This document shows positions 27,263 to 35,773 of a stretch of 64,000 nucleotides of DNA, piece by piece. This DNA is from Marinobacter persicus (lineage in GTDB: Bacteria; Pseudomonadota; Gammaproteobacteria; Pseudomonadales; Oleiphilaceae), in the NCBI RefSeq assembly GCF_900114155.1, contig NZ_FOSC01000006.1:39983-103982 (forward strand). The letters run 5' to 3'. The notes under the pieces were generated by a model. It searched no databases, was not told where the DNA came from, and saw only the letters and a program-made list of their open reading frames with translations. Positions within the stretch are counted from its first letter, which is position 1. Each line of letters starts with the position of its first letter. The position numbers and the translations under genes were made by a program.

Positions 27263-28996
27263 TCAGTCCAGCGGCTCCAGATAATCCACCAGCAATTGCA
27301 GGTTGGTCCGCCCACGAAAGGTATTCGCATCCGGCTTGTACACCACCCGCGCCCCACTGCGGGTAAAGTCCGGCACTTCCGGCCCGGTGTTGAAGGCGAT
27401 GCCGTCGATGATGCCGCCGCCCTCAAACGGTTGGAGCACCAATTTCAGGTGGTTTTCGCCGACGATGCGCTGGCTGACCACGCGGAAGTTACCATCGAAC
27501 ACCGGCTCGGGGAAGTGCTGCCCCCAGGGGCCGGCGCGTTTGAGCAGGTAGGCGGTGTCGAGGTTGAGTTCTTCCGGGGCCAGGGGGCCGTCGGTGGTGA
27601 TGGCGGCTTCCAAGTCTTCCGGTTGCAAGGTGTTACGCACGGCCTGGTCGAAGGCGTTGCTGAAACGCTCGAGGTCCGTCCGGGCGATGGTCATGCCGGC
27701 TGCCATGGCGTGGCCTCCGTATTTTTTCATCAGGCCGGGGTTTTTGGCGTCCACCACGGCCAGGGCATCGCGGATGTGCAGTCCGGGGATGGAGCGGGCG
27801 GAGCCTTTGAGGTGTTCGCCGTCGTCGTCCGGGGCGAAGGCGATGGTGGGCCGGTGGGTCTGTTCGCGGATTCTTGCTGCCAGAATGCCGATCACGCCCT
27901 GGTGCCAGTCGTCGTCGAACAGGGCCAGGCCCCAGGGCAGGCCGTCGAGGTCCAGGGACATGGAGGCCAGCAGGTCCTGGGCCTGGGTTTTCATTTCTTT
28001 CTCGATGCTGCGCCGTTCGCGGTTGAAGTTGTCCAGCTCCCGGGCCAGGCGCTGGGCTTCGTCGCGGCTGTCGGCCAGCAGGCAGGCGATGCCGATGCTC
28101 ATGTCATCCAGCCGGCCGGCGGCGTTCAGGCGTGGGCCCACCACAAAGCCCAGGTCGGTGGCACTGATTTCGGTGTAGTCACGGCCAGCCACTTCCAGCA
28201 GGGCCAGGATACCGGGTCGGGCTTCGCCCTTGCGAATGCGGCGGATGCCCTGCTCCACGAAGATGCGGTTGTTGTGGTCCAGCGGCACCACGTCGGCCAC
28301 GGTGCCCAGGGCCACCAGATCCAGCAGATTGCCCAGGTTGGGTTCGGGCGAAGGCAGCCGGTTGTGATCCCGCAGGTATTTGCGCAGGGCGGTGAGTACG
28401 TAGAACATCACACCCACCCCGGCGGCGTTCTTGCTCAGAAACGGGCAGCCGGGCTGGTTGGGGTTCACGATGGCGTCGGCGTCCGGCAGCTCGTCGCCCG
28501 CCAGGTGGTGGTCGGTGATGACCACTTTCACGCCCAGTTCACGGGCCACTCGCACCCCTTCGATGGCCGAGATGCCGTTGTCGACGGTCACCAGCAGGTC
28601 CGGCAGCTCGCCCTCTTCCCGCAACCGGTGGATGATGCCCGGCGTCAGGCCATAGCCATCGGCAAAGCGGCTGGGCACGCGGAAGTCGATGGCCTCAATG
28701 CCCAGCATGGACAGCCCCAGCATGGCCACGGCGGTGCTGGTGGCGCCATCGGCGTCGAAATCGCCCAGCACCATCACCCGTTGTTTTTCAGCGATGGCGT
28801 TGGCCAGCAGTTCCACGGCGCGATCGATACCACGCAGCTCCATGGGCGAGGCCAGGTATTTCAGGGTGTATTGCAGCTGTTCGTCCGACTGCACACCACG
28901 GGCGGCGTACAGGCGGCGAAGGATGGGAGGCAGGTTTTGCCCCCAGCCGGCCTGCTCAGGCGGCCGGGGGCGACGCAGGATCTTTTTTGGAGTCAT
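27263..28996 (-). CDS. recJ: Single-stranded-DNA-specific exonuclease RecJ
   Basis: 5'-3' single-strand DNA exonuclease of RecF recombination, mismatch and base-excision repair. It is 577 aa, the usual size. The DHH-family metal motifs appear in order: GDFDADGATSTA (motif I), VTVDNGISAIEG (motif II), VVITDHHLAGDELPDAD (motif III, DHH) and INPNQPGCPF-like VNPNQPGCPF. The C-terminal DHHA1 region contains KYGGHAMAAGMTI (GGH motif), and an OB fold closes the protein. It lies four nt after the thrC stop, so it is co-transcribed with hom-thrC. Confidence 0.96.
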   Translation of the reverse strand: MTPKKILRRPRPPEQAGWGQNLPPILRRLYAARGVQSDEQLQYTLKYLASPMELRGIDRAVELLANAIAEKQRVMVLGDFDADGATSTAVAMLGLSMLGIEAIDFRVPSRFADGYGLTPGIIHRLREEGELPDLLVTVDNGISAIEGVRVARELGVKVVITDHHLAGDELPDADAIVNPNQPGCPFLSKNAAGVGVMFYVLTALRKYLRDHNRLPSPEPNLGNLLDLVALGTVADVVPLDHNNRIFVEQGIRRIRKGEARPGILALLEVAGRDYTEISATDLGFVVGPRLNAAGRLDDMSIGIACLLADSRDEAQRLARELDNFNRERRSIEKEMKTQAQDLLASMSLDLDGLPWGLALFDDDWHQGVIGILAARIREQTHRPTIAFAPDDDGEHLKGSARSIPGLHIRDALAVVDAKNPGLMKKYGGHAMAAGMTIARTDLERFSNAFDQAVRNTLQPEDLEAAITTDGPLAPEELNLDTAYLLKRAGPWGQHFPEPVFDGNFRVVSQRIVGENHLKLVLQPFEGGGIIDGIAFNTGPEVPDFTRSGARVVYKPDANTFRGRTNLQLLVDYLEPLD

Positions 28997-29000
28997 GCCG

Positions 29001-30401
29001 TCAGGCGTTCTTCCAGTGCTTTGAGATGAAGCCCTGCACTTCGGAGAGGTTGTTATCCAGAACGGTATAACGCTCTTCGCGCTCGAACAGATCGGCCATG
29101 TGCACGGGCAGCTCGGGCTTCACGCTCACGCCGGATTCGGCCACCGCGTCCGGGAACTTGGCCGGATGGGCGGTGCCCAGGGTGATCATGGGCACGGAGG
29201 CGTCACGGCGGCAGTTGCGGGCGGCACGCACGCCAATGGCGGTGTGCGGATCGAGCAGGTATTCGTTCTGGTCGAACACTTCTCGGATGGTATCGCAGGT
29301 ACCCTTGTCGTCCACGGCGTCACTGTCGAACAGTTTGCGGGCGCTCTTCCAGCGGTAGTCGGCGATGCTCACCGGTCCCTTGCTGGCGTTTTCCAGCAGC
29401 TCTTTAACCGCTGCCCCGTCGCGACCGTGCAGGTCGAACAGCAGGCGTTCGAAGTTGCTGGACACCATGATGTCCATGCTCGGCGACAGGGTGTGTTCGA
29501 GCTGGTGCTGCTCGTACTTGTTGCCGCTCATGAACCGGTGCAGGATGTCATTCTTGTTGGTGGCGATCACCAGCTGGCTGATGGGCAGGCCCATCTTTTT
29601 GGCCAGGTAACCGGCAAAGATGTCGCCGAAGTTACCGGTGGGCACGGAGAACGCCATACTCCGGTCCGGTCCGCCCAGCGACAGGGACGCCTGGAAGTAG
29701 TACACGATCTGGGCCATGATCCGGGCCCAGTTGATGGAGTTCACCGCCGCCAGTTGGGTCTTGCCACCCAGGAAGCTCTGGTCGCCAAAGCTTTCCTTGA
29801 CCATGCGCTGGCAGTCGTCGAAGTTGCCCTTCACGGCGATGTTGTGAATGTTGTCACCGGCCACGGTGGTCATCTGCCGGCGCTGCACTTCCGAGACGCG
29901 CTGGTACGGGTGCAGGATAAAGATGTCCACGTGCTCGCACCGGCGGCAGCCCTCGATGGCGGCCGAACCGGTATCGCCGGAGGTGGCGCCCATGATCACC
30001 ACGTGCTGCTTACGCTTTTCCAGCACGTAGTCCAGCAGGCGGCCGAGCAGTTGCAGGGCGAAATCCTTGAACGCCAGCGTGGGGCCACGGAACAGCTCCA
30101 TCACCCATTCATTGGTGTCCAGCTGCACCAGCGGGGCCACCGCCTTGTGGGCGAACACGCCGTAGGTGTCTTTCAGCATTTCCCGGAAATCATCTTCGGG
30201 AATAGCCTCTTCCACGAACGGGTACATCACGTTAAACGCCAGATCGGCGTAGGACAGCCCGCGCCAGCTGCGGATTTCTTCCAGGCTGAAATGCGGCAGG
30301 GATTCGGGCACGTACAGCCCGCCATCGCTGGCCAGGCCGGTCAGCAGAACGTCTTCAAAACCCAAACTGGGGGCCTGGCCCCGTGTACTGATGTATCTCA
30401 C
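29001..30401 (-). CDS. thrC: Threonine synthase
   Basis: PLP enzyme that converts O-phosphohomoserine to threonine, the last step of threonine synthesis. It is 466 aa, the longer gammaproteobacterial class. MRYISTRGQAPSLGFEDVLL is the family N-terminus. The PLP lysine is K112 in RGPTLAFKDFALQLLG. The phosphate-binding stretch is IMGATSGDTGSAAIEG. It follows hom by 11 nt, so consecutive steps of the pathway are encoded side by side. Confidence 0.97.
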   Translation of the reverse strand: MRYISTRGQAPSLGFEDVLLTGLASDGGLYVPESLPHFSLEEIRSWRGLSYADLAFNVMYPFVEEAIPEDDFREMLKDTYGVFAHKAVAPLVQLDTNEWVMELFRGPTLAFKDFALQLLGRLLDYVLEKRKQHVVIMGATSGDTGSAAIEGCRRCEHVDIFILHPYQRVSEVQRRQMTTVAGDNIHNIAVKGNFDDCQRMVKESFGDQSFLGGKTQLAAVNSINWARIMAQIVYYFQASLSLGGPDRSMAFSVPTGNFGDIFAGYLAKKMGLPISQLVIATNKNDILHRFMSGNKYEQHQLEHTLSPSMDIMVSSNFERLLFDLHGRDGAAVKELLENASKGPVSIADYRWKSARKLFDSDAVDDKGTCDTIREVFDQNEYLLDPHTAIGVRAARNCRRDASVPMITLGTAHPAKFPDAVAESGVSVKPELPVHMADLFEREERYTVLDNNLSEVQGFISKHWKNA

Positions 30402-30412
30402 GTGCGTACCTG

Positions 30413-31714
30413 TTAATTGAAGTTTTCAGCGCGGATGCGAATAACTTTGTCGGCGATGTCGGCCAGGGCTTCCATTTCCTCGATGGCCAGGTTCATCTGG
30501 CGTTCCTGCACCGTGTGGGTGAGGATGATCACCGGAATGCGGCCATCCTTGAATTCGGATTCCTTCTGCATGATCGACTCAATGTTGATGCCATGCTCGC
30601 TGAGAATAGCCGCAATCTTGGCCAGTACACCCGGGCGATCCAGCGCCTGGATGCGCAGGTAGTAGGCGGACTGGATATCTTCCATCGGCAGCACCGGCAG
30701 ATCTTCCAGCGCCTCCGGGCTGAAGCCCAGGTATGGCACACGCTGTTTGCTGCCGGCTGCCACCGAGCGTGCGACATCGACAATATCGGCAATTACCGCA
30801 GAGGCAGTGGCTTCATCACCGGCCCCGGGGCCGTAATACATGGTCTGGCCGACCGCGTCGCCGTCGACCATAACCGCGTTCAGAACGCCATCCACCTGGG
30901 CAATCAGGTGGCTCCTGGGCACCAGGGTCGGGTGAACACGCAGCTCAATGCCATCCTCACGGCGGCGGGCAATACCAAGGTGTTTGACCCGGTAGCCCAG
31001 CAACTCGGCGTGGGCGATGTCGTAGGGGGTCAGCGAGGAAATGCCTTCGGTGTAGGCTTTCTCGAACTGCAACGGGACACCGAGGCCCGAAGAGGCCAGA
31101 ATCGTCAGCTTGTGGGCGGCGTCAATGCCTTCAACGTCAAAGGTCGGATCGGCTTCGGCGTAACCCAGGTCCTGGGCTTCTTTGAGTACTTCGGCGAAGT
31201 CACGACCGGCACGCATTTCGGTCAGGATGTAGTTACCGGTGCCATTGATGATGCCGGCGATGGTGTCGATGCGGTTGGCGGCCAGGCCTTCACGCACGGC
31301 CTTGATCACCGGAATGCCACCGGCGACACCGGCCTCATAGGCAACCACCACACCGGCCTTCTCGGCCGCGTCGAAAATCTCGTTGCCATGTACGGCAATC
31401 AGCGCCTTGTTGGCGGTCACCACATGCTTGCCATTGGCAATGGCAGCCAGAACCAGTTCCTTGGCGGCCTCGTAGCCGCCAATCAGCTCCACCACGATGT
31501 CGATATCGGGGTCATTTACCACATCGAAAATGTCGGTACTGAACGGAATGCTGCCCAGTGCAAGGTCATCACGACTACGACGACTGGCTACCCGGGTAAT
31601 CCGGATATTGCAGCCGGCCCGGCCCGCAATAAGCGCTGCGTTGCGAGTCAGGACATTGAATGTACCGCCGCCAACGGTTCCCAGTCCGCAAATTCCGACA
31701 TTAACGTCTTTCAA
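30413..31714 (-). CDS. hom: Homoserine dehydrogenase
   Basis: Reduces aspartate semialdehyde to homoserine, the branch point to threonine and methionine. I choose TTG 31714, which is preceded by AGAGGTGAGAGC and gives a 433-aa protein starting (M)KDVNVGICGLGTVGGGTFNV. An ATG 99 nt upstream would add a segment with no family similarity. The Rossmann motif GLGTVG is at about 9-14. The catalytic region contains EADPTFDVEGIDAAHKLTIL. A C-terminal ACT domain (about 350-430, RIQALDRPGVLAKIAAILSE) suggests threonine feedback. It is not fused to aspartokinase. Confidence 0.95.
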   Translation of the reverse strand: MKDVNVGICGLGTVGGGTFNVLTRNAALIAGRAGCNIRITRVASRRSRDDLALGSIPFSTDIFDVVNDPDIDIVVELIGGYEAAKELVLAAIANGKHVVTANKALIAVHGNEIFDAAEKAGVVVAYEAGVAGGIPVIKAVREGLAANRIDTIAGIINGTGNYILTEMRAGRDFAEVLKEAQDLGYAEADPTFDVEGIDAAHKLTILASSGLGVPLQFEKAYTEGISSLTPYDIAHAELLGYRVKHLGIARRREDGIELRVHPTLVPRSHLIAQVDGVLNAVMVDGDAVGQTMYYGPGAGDEATASAVIADIVDVARSVAAGSKQRVPYLGFSPEALEDLPVLPMEDIQSAYYLRIQALDRPGVLAKIAAILSEHGINIESIMQKESEFKDGRIPVIILTHTVQERQMNLAIEEMEALADIADKVIRIRAENFN

Positions 31715-31768
31715 GCTCTCACCTCTGATCCCGATGGGGTGCTGATGGATTGCAATTTTAAAAGCCAC

Positions 31769-31774
31769 AGTATA
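31769..31774 (-). promoter_or_regulatory. Candidate -10 box upstream of hom
   Basis: TATACT on the minus strand (31774-31769), 54 nt before the TTG start of hom. No good -35 was found. No threonine-rich leader peptide or attenuator was seen. Confidence 0.35.
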
Positions 31775-31838
31775 CCGGTTCAGAGCCCCCGGAATAAGCC
31801 CCGAAACCGACACGAATCGCTGTCAGCAAACCACGTTG

Positions 31839-32573
31839 TTAAAGCAGGCCCAGACCTTCGGCCAGATTGTTGGCCGGAACGTAACCGCGCACCATGTTGC
31901 CATCCTCCAGCACGATGGCCGGTGTGCCGGTCACCCCCACTTCCGAACCCAGCCGATACTGGGCCTCAACCGGATTCTCGCAGGTTTTACTGTCAACAGA
32001 GCGACCTCCCTTGGCAGCATCCATGGCGGCCTGCTGATCATCCGCGCACCACACCGACTCATATTTTTCCCAGGAAGGCGTATCCGGCCCGGAACGGGGA
32101 AAGGCGTAATAATTCACGGTAATGCCATAATCGTTCAACTGGGGAACTTCGTCATGAAGCTTGCGACAGTAGGGACAGTCGATATCGGTAAACACATCGA
32201 TGACCGCCTTTTCCTCGCCGCTTGCGGGATAGCTGATCACGCCACCGTCGCTGTACGCGGCCATGGCCTCACGACGCTGGCCGGCACGCTCACGTTCGCT
32301 GACATTGGCAATGCCGTTATCAGTGATCTCCAGCATGTCGCCCGTCAGCAGGTAACGGCCATTCTCGGTGGCATAGACCGTCTGGCCGTTGGTGGCCTGC
32401 ACCCGGTAGAGTCCGGGCGCCTCCGAGGGCTGCACGGAAGTCACCTTCAGGCCGGGTACGGCATCTGCCAGCTTGCTGGCGATGGCGTCTTCTTTTTCAC
32501 CACTGGCGACCGGCATGGACAAAGCCGAAGACAGGACCAGACCGGCCATGACTAGGATTGCTCTGGATTTCAT
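31839..32573 (-). CDS. dsbC: Thiol:disulfide interchange protein DsbC
   Basis: Periplasmic disulfide isomerase that corrects wrong disulfides and is kept reduced by DsbD. It is 244 aa from ATG 32573 (AAGGGAAAAAC precedes it). The signal peptide is about 1-24. The N-terminal dimerisation domain is about 28-85, and the thioredoxin domain carries the active site C133-P-Y-C136 in FTDIDCPYCRKLHDEV. The cis-proline motif GVTGTPAIVLEDG is near the C-terminus. xerD-dsbC-hom-thrC order is conserved in Pseudomonas. Confidence 0.95.
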   Translation of the reverse strand: MKSRAILVMAGLVLSSALSMPVASGEKEDAIASKLADAVPGLKVTSVQPSEAPGLYRVQATNGQTVYATENGRYLLTGDMLEITDNGIANVSERERAGQRREAMAAYSDGGVISYPASGEEKAVIDVFTDIDCPYCRKLHDEVPQLNDYGITVNYYAFPRSGPDTPSWEKYESVWCADDQQAAMDAAKGGRSVDSKTCENPVEAQYRLGSEVGVTGTPAIVLEDGNMVRGYVPANNLAEGLGLL

Positions 32574-32675
32574 GTTTTTCCCTTCTGTTCGGTAAAAGAC
32601 CCGGCATCTGCCAACAACGTTCACATGCGACACCCGGCAGCCGGTAAAGTTCACTTTGGCACCGGCATCGGGTGG

Positions 32676-33581
32676 TCAGCCGCGCGGATGATGCGCCTTG
32701 TGCAGTTCCTGCAGGCGTTGCCGTGCCACATGGGTATAAATCTGCGTGGTGGACAGGTCCGAGTGGCCAAGCAGCATCTGCACCACTCGCAAATCCGCGC
32801 CATGATTGAGCAGGTGCGTGGCAAAGGCGTGGCGCAGCGTGTGCGGGGAAAGGTGTTTGTGAATCCCCGCACGGCCGGCGTAGTGGCGAACACGGTACCA
32901 GAAGGCCTGGCGGGTCATTGCCGTGCCGCGATTACCGGGAAACAGAGCATCGCCCGGACGGCCGCGCAGGAGTTCCGCCCGGGCCTGTCTCATGTAATCG
33001 ATTAGCCAGTCCATGGCCTCTTCCCCCAGCGGCACCAGCCGCTCCTTGCCGCCCTTGCCCTGGATACGCACCACGCCCTGGCGAAGATTGACCTGATCCA
33101 CCGCCAATCCGGTCAGCTCCGACACCCGGAGTCCACAGCCGTAAAGAATCTCAAGCATCGCCTTGTCCCGCAACTCAAGTGGAACAGCCGGGTCGGGCTC
33201 TGCCAGCAAGGCTTCCACATCGGCTTCGGTCAACGTGTCTGGCAGCCGGCGGGGCAAATGGGGACTGTCGATGCGCAATGTAGGATCTTCGGTCAATACG
33301 CCTTCGCGCAGCAAAAACCGGTAGAACCGACGAATGCCGGACAGCCGGCGCGCGGCGGTGCTGGCTTTTATGCCCTCCGCCAGGGCGGCGGAGAGCCAGG
33401 CCAGAAGATCGGTCCGGCGAGCCGTCTTCAACGAGGGCTGGCCAGGCTGGCCGGACAGCCACCTCGCCAGGCCTGCCAGATCACTGGCGTAAGCCTGACG
33501 GGTTTGCTCACCCAGGCCGTCTTCGAGCCAGAGCGCCTCGCAGAATTGATCAATGAGGCTGGCGTTCTCGTCTTCGCTCAC
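32676..33581 (-). CDS. xerD: Site-specific tyrosine recombinase XerD
   Basis: Works with XerC to resolve chromosome dimers at dif. It is 301 aa from GTG 33581, preceded by GGAGGG at good spacing and giving (V)SEDENASLIDQFCEALWLED. Longer upstream in-frame sequence runs into the terminator region and is rejected. The N-terminal SAM-like domain covers about 8-95. Catalytic motifs are YGCGLRVSELTGL (first Arg), HTLRHAFATHLLNHGADLRV (His, Arg) and LGHSDLSTTQIYTHV (His, Tyr). Position beside dsbC supports XerD rather than XerC. Confidence 0.95.
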   Translation of the reverse strand: MSEDENASLIDQFCEALWLEDGLGEQTRQAYASDLAGLARWLSGQPGQPSLKTARRTDLLAWLSAALAEGIKASTAARRLSGIRRFYRFLLREGVLTEDPTLRIDSPHLPRRLPDTLTEADVEALLAEPDPAVPLELRDKAMLEILYGCGLRVSELTGLAVDQVNLRQGVVRIQGKGGKERLVPLGEEAMDWLIDYMRQARAELLRGRPGDALFPGNRGTAMTRQAFWYRVRHYAGRAGIHKHLSPHTLRHAFATHLLNHGADLRVVQMLLGHSDLSTTQIYTHVARQRLQELHKAHHPRG

Positions 33582-33603
33582 TCCATGCCCTCCAGACACA
33601 AAC

Positions 33604-33636
33604 AAAAAAAGCAGCCCCGCGAGGCTGCTTTTTTCG
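33604..33636 (-). terminator. Intrinsic terminator after rplS (symmetric)
   Basis: AAGCAGCC (33609-33616) pairs with GGCTGCTT (33623-33630). It is flanked by an A run on one side and a T run on the other, so it can work on either strand. It ends the rpsP-rimM-trmD-rplS transcript and insulates xerD. Confidence 0.9.
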
Positions 33637-33660
33637 AGACTGATTCCGGCCAGGCCGAAC

Positions 33661-34017
33661 TCAGTTAAGCTTTTCCTTGATGCGAGCCGCCTTACCAGAC
33701 AGGTCACGCAGGTAGTACAGCTTGGCCTGGCGAACGTCACCACGACGCTTCACGCTGACACTGTCGATCAGCTTGGAGTAGGTCTGGAAAGTACGCTCAA
33801 CACCCACGCCGTAAGACACCTTACGAACAGTGAAGGAAGAGTTCATGCCACGGTTGCGCTTGCCGATGACAACGCCTTCGAACGCCTGCAGGCGCTCACG
33901 GTTGCCTTCAGTTACACGAACCTGAACAACCACGGTGTCACCCGGCGCGAACGCAGGGATTTCCTTGGTCATCTGTTCTGCTTCAATTTGACTGATGATG
34001 TTGTTCTTGCCGCTCAT
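33661..34017 (-). CDS. rplS: 50S ribosomal protein L19
   Basis: Ribosomal protein at the 30S-50S interface. It is 118 aa from ATG 34017, preceded by AGGAGC. The N-terminus [20 protein letters not shown] and the signature [24 protein letters not shown] [18 protein letters not shown] match the family. It is the last gene of the rpsP operon, 26 nt after trmD and just before a strong terminator. Confidence 0.97.
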   Translation of the reverse strand: MSGKNNIISQIEAEQMTKEIPAFAPGDTVVVQVRVTEGNRERLQAFEGVVIGKRNRGMNSSFTVRKVSYGVGVERTFQTYSKLIDSVSVKRRGDVRQAKLYYLRDLSGKAARIKEKLN

Positions 34018-34043
34018 CGTAAATGCTCCTGATACCCAATCTT

Positions 34044-34802
34044 TCAATGCCCTGATGATTCAGTGGCACCCGGTTCGTTGATAATTTCTTCCAGTAACCG
34101 ACGCTCTTCCCCGGTCAGCTCCCGCTGTTCGAGCAAGTCGGGGCGCCGCTCCCGGGTTCGCCTCAGCGATTCTTTCAATCGCCAGAGCCGGATCTGCTCG
34201 TGGTGCCCGCCCAGAAGAACTTCCGGCACCGCCTGACCTTCGTAAACCTCGGGCCGGGTGTAGTGCGGGCAATCCAGCAGCCCGTCAGCAAAAGAATCCT
34301 GTTCCGCTGACTGGGCGTGGCCCAGCGCTCCGGGGATAAGGCGTGTAACCGCGTCGATCACGGTCATCGCCGCCAGTTCGCCACCGGAAAGCACAAAATC
34401 CCCCAGCGACACTTCCCGGTCGACTTCTGCCGTTATCAGGCGCTCGTCGACACCTTCATAACGACCGGCAAGCAGAATCAGCGATTCTTCAGCAGCAAGA
34501 GACTCCACCACCGACTGATCAAGCTTTTCGCCCTGCGGCGACATATAGACCACACAGGCCTTGCCGGGTGCCGATGCCCGGGCCGCATGAATGGCATCCC
34601 GCAGAGGCTGGATTTTCATCAGCATGCCAGGGCCGCCACCGTAGGGCCGGTCATCAACCGTGCGATGACGGTCATGGGTAAAATCCCGCGGGTTCCACGC
34701 CTGGAAGGTCACCAGACCTTCACGCACGGCCCTGCCGGTTATCCCGTACTCCGTCACCGCTGAAAACATGTCCGGAAACAGACTGACTGCGCCAATCCAC
34801 AC
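34044..34802 (-). CDS. trmD: tRNA (guanine-37-N1)-methyltransferase TrmD
   Basis: SAM-dependent SPOUT enzyme that makes m1G37, which prevents +1 frameshifting. It is 252 aa. The N-terminus is [20 protein letters not shown]. The trefoil-knot SAM site includes [16 protein letters not shown] and [34 protein letters not shown] is the family motif near residue 60. It starts four nt after the rimM stop. Confidence 0.97.
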   Translation of the reverse strand: MWIGAVSLFPDMFSAVTEYGITGRAVREGLVTFQAWNPRDFTHDRHRTVDDRPYGGGPGMLMKIQPLRDAIHAARASAPGKACVVYMSPQGEKLDQSVVESLAAEESLILLAGRYEGVDERLITAEVDREVSLGDFVLSGGELAAMTVIDAVTRLIPGALGHAQSAEQDSFADGLLDCPHYTRPEVYEGQAVPEVLLGGHHEQIRLWRLKESLRRTRERRPDLLEQRELTGEERRLLEEIINEPGATESSGH

Positions 34803-34805
34803 CGA

Positions 34806-35333
34806 TCAGAACTCCGGATCCCAGTCCACCACCATCTGTGAAGACTGCAGATCAACTCCGGTAACAACCTGATCCGGCAGATAGGGAATCAGCCGTTCGC
34901 GCTGGTCGATGGAATCGGCCGTGGCACGCACCACCAACACATCGTTTGCGCCTGTTTCCATCAGGTGATGCACTTTGCCAAGGCACTCACCCTCTACCGT
35001 GACCACACTCAGGCCTTCCAGCTGATGCCAGTAGAACTCGCCTTCCGGCAATTCCGGCAGCTCGCTGGTGGGAACCCGGATTTCAGCACCCCCGTAAGAG
35101 CGCGCCAGGTCCCGGTCATCTATACCCTTGAGCTTGACAACAATGCCCTGCCCCTGGCGACGACCGCCTTCCAGCTTGACCGGAATACGCTTGCCGTCGA
35201 GTACAAGCGTCCAGTCACGGTAGTTCAGTATTCCGTCTCTGGGGTCTGTATAGGAATAGATTTTCAACCATCCCTTGACCCCGAATACCGAAGTAACCTG
35301 GCCGATCACAGTTTCCTGCGAATGCTGTGTCAT
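34806..35333 (-). CDS. rimM: 16S rRNA processing protein RimM
   Basis: 30S maturation factor that binds ribosomal protein S19. It is 175 aa from ATG 35333 (CCGGAG lies eight nt upstream); a GTG nine nt earlier is possible. The N-terminal barrel starts TVIGQVTSVFGVKGWLKIYS. The C-terminal PRC-barrel domain (about 95-170) contains GEFYWHQLEGLSVVTVEGE and ends QMVVDWDPEF. It sits between rpsP and trmD, as in E. coli. Confidence 0.95.
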   Translation of the reverse strand: MTQHSQETVIGQVTSVFGVKGWLKIYSYTDPRDGILNYRDWTLVLDGKRIPVKLEGGRRQGQGIVVKLKGIDDRDLARSYGGAEIRVPTSELPELPEGEFYWHQLEGLSVVTVEGECLGKVHHLMETGANDVLVVRATADSIDQRERLIPYLPDQVVTGVDLQSSQMVVDWDPEF

Positions 35334-35366
35334 GCCTGCCACTCCGGTTTCAAACTACAGTTGCGA

Positions 35367-35606
35367 TTACTCAGCCGACTTCAGCAGCTGGGCAACACGC
35401 TCACTGGTCTGGGCGCCTTTGCTCAGCCAGTAGTCAACGCGCTCGCGATTAACACGCAGAGCTTCTTCCTGACCACGGGCAACCGGGTTGAAGAAACCAA
35501 CGCGCTCAATGAAACGACCATTACGGGCGTTGCGGCTGTCTGTCACTGTCAGATGGTAGAACGGGCGCTTCTTGGAGCCACCACGAGCCAAACGGATTGT
35601 TACCAT
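35367..35606 (-). CDS. rpsP: 30S ribosomal protein S16
   Basis: It is 79 aa from ATG 35606 ([20 protein letters not shown]), the conserved N-terminus. A 26-codon in-frame extension upstream is not part of the family. [20 protein letters not shown] is diagnostic. It is the first gene of rpsP-rimM-trmD-rplS, with its own promoter about 95 nt upstream. Confidence 0.97.
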   Translation of the reverse strand: MVTIRLARGGSKKRPFYHLTVTDSRNARNGRFIERVGFFNPVARGQEEALRVNRERVDYWLSKGAQTSERVAQLLKSAE

Positions 35607-35700
35607 TTCGACCAATATCCTGTTCTGTTGTGCGAACTTTGTACGTTTCCCGGCGCTTGATTTGGCGCTGACGGGAAGACCCATACTCGAAAGGGGCGCT

Positions 35701-35729
35701 ATTCTATGTCAAAAACGCGCCAATGAAAA
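35701..35729 (-). promoter_or_regulatory. rpsP operon promoter
   Basis: On the minus strand TTTTCA (35729-35724), 17 nt, TAGAAT (35706-35701), then a GC-rich discriminator AGCGCCCC. This is typical of growth-rate- and ppGpp-controlled ribosomal promoters. A small hairpin CAGGG/CCCTG (35730-35744) followed by TTTT lies immediately upstream and could terminate ffh. Confidence 0.6.
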
Positions 35730-35773
35730 CAGGGAAAACCCCTGCTCTCTGAATTTCCACATAAGGCTTTTTA

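Noticed and set aside
31715..31838. Threonine attenuator or riboswitch in front of hom
   Set aside because: No Thr/Ile-rich leader peptide, no terminator/antiterminator stems and no riboswitch core were visible.
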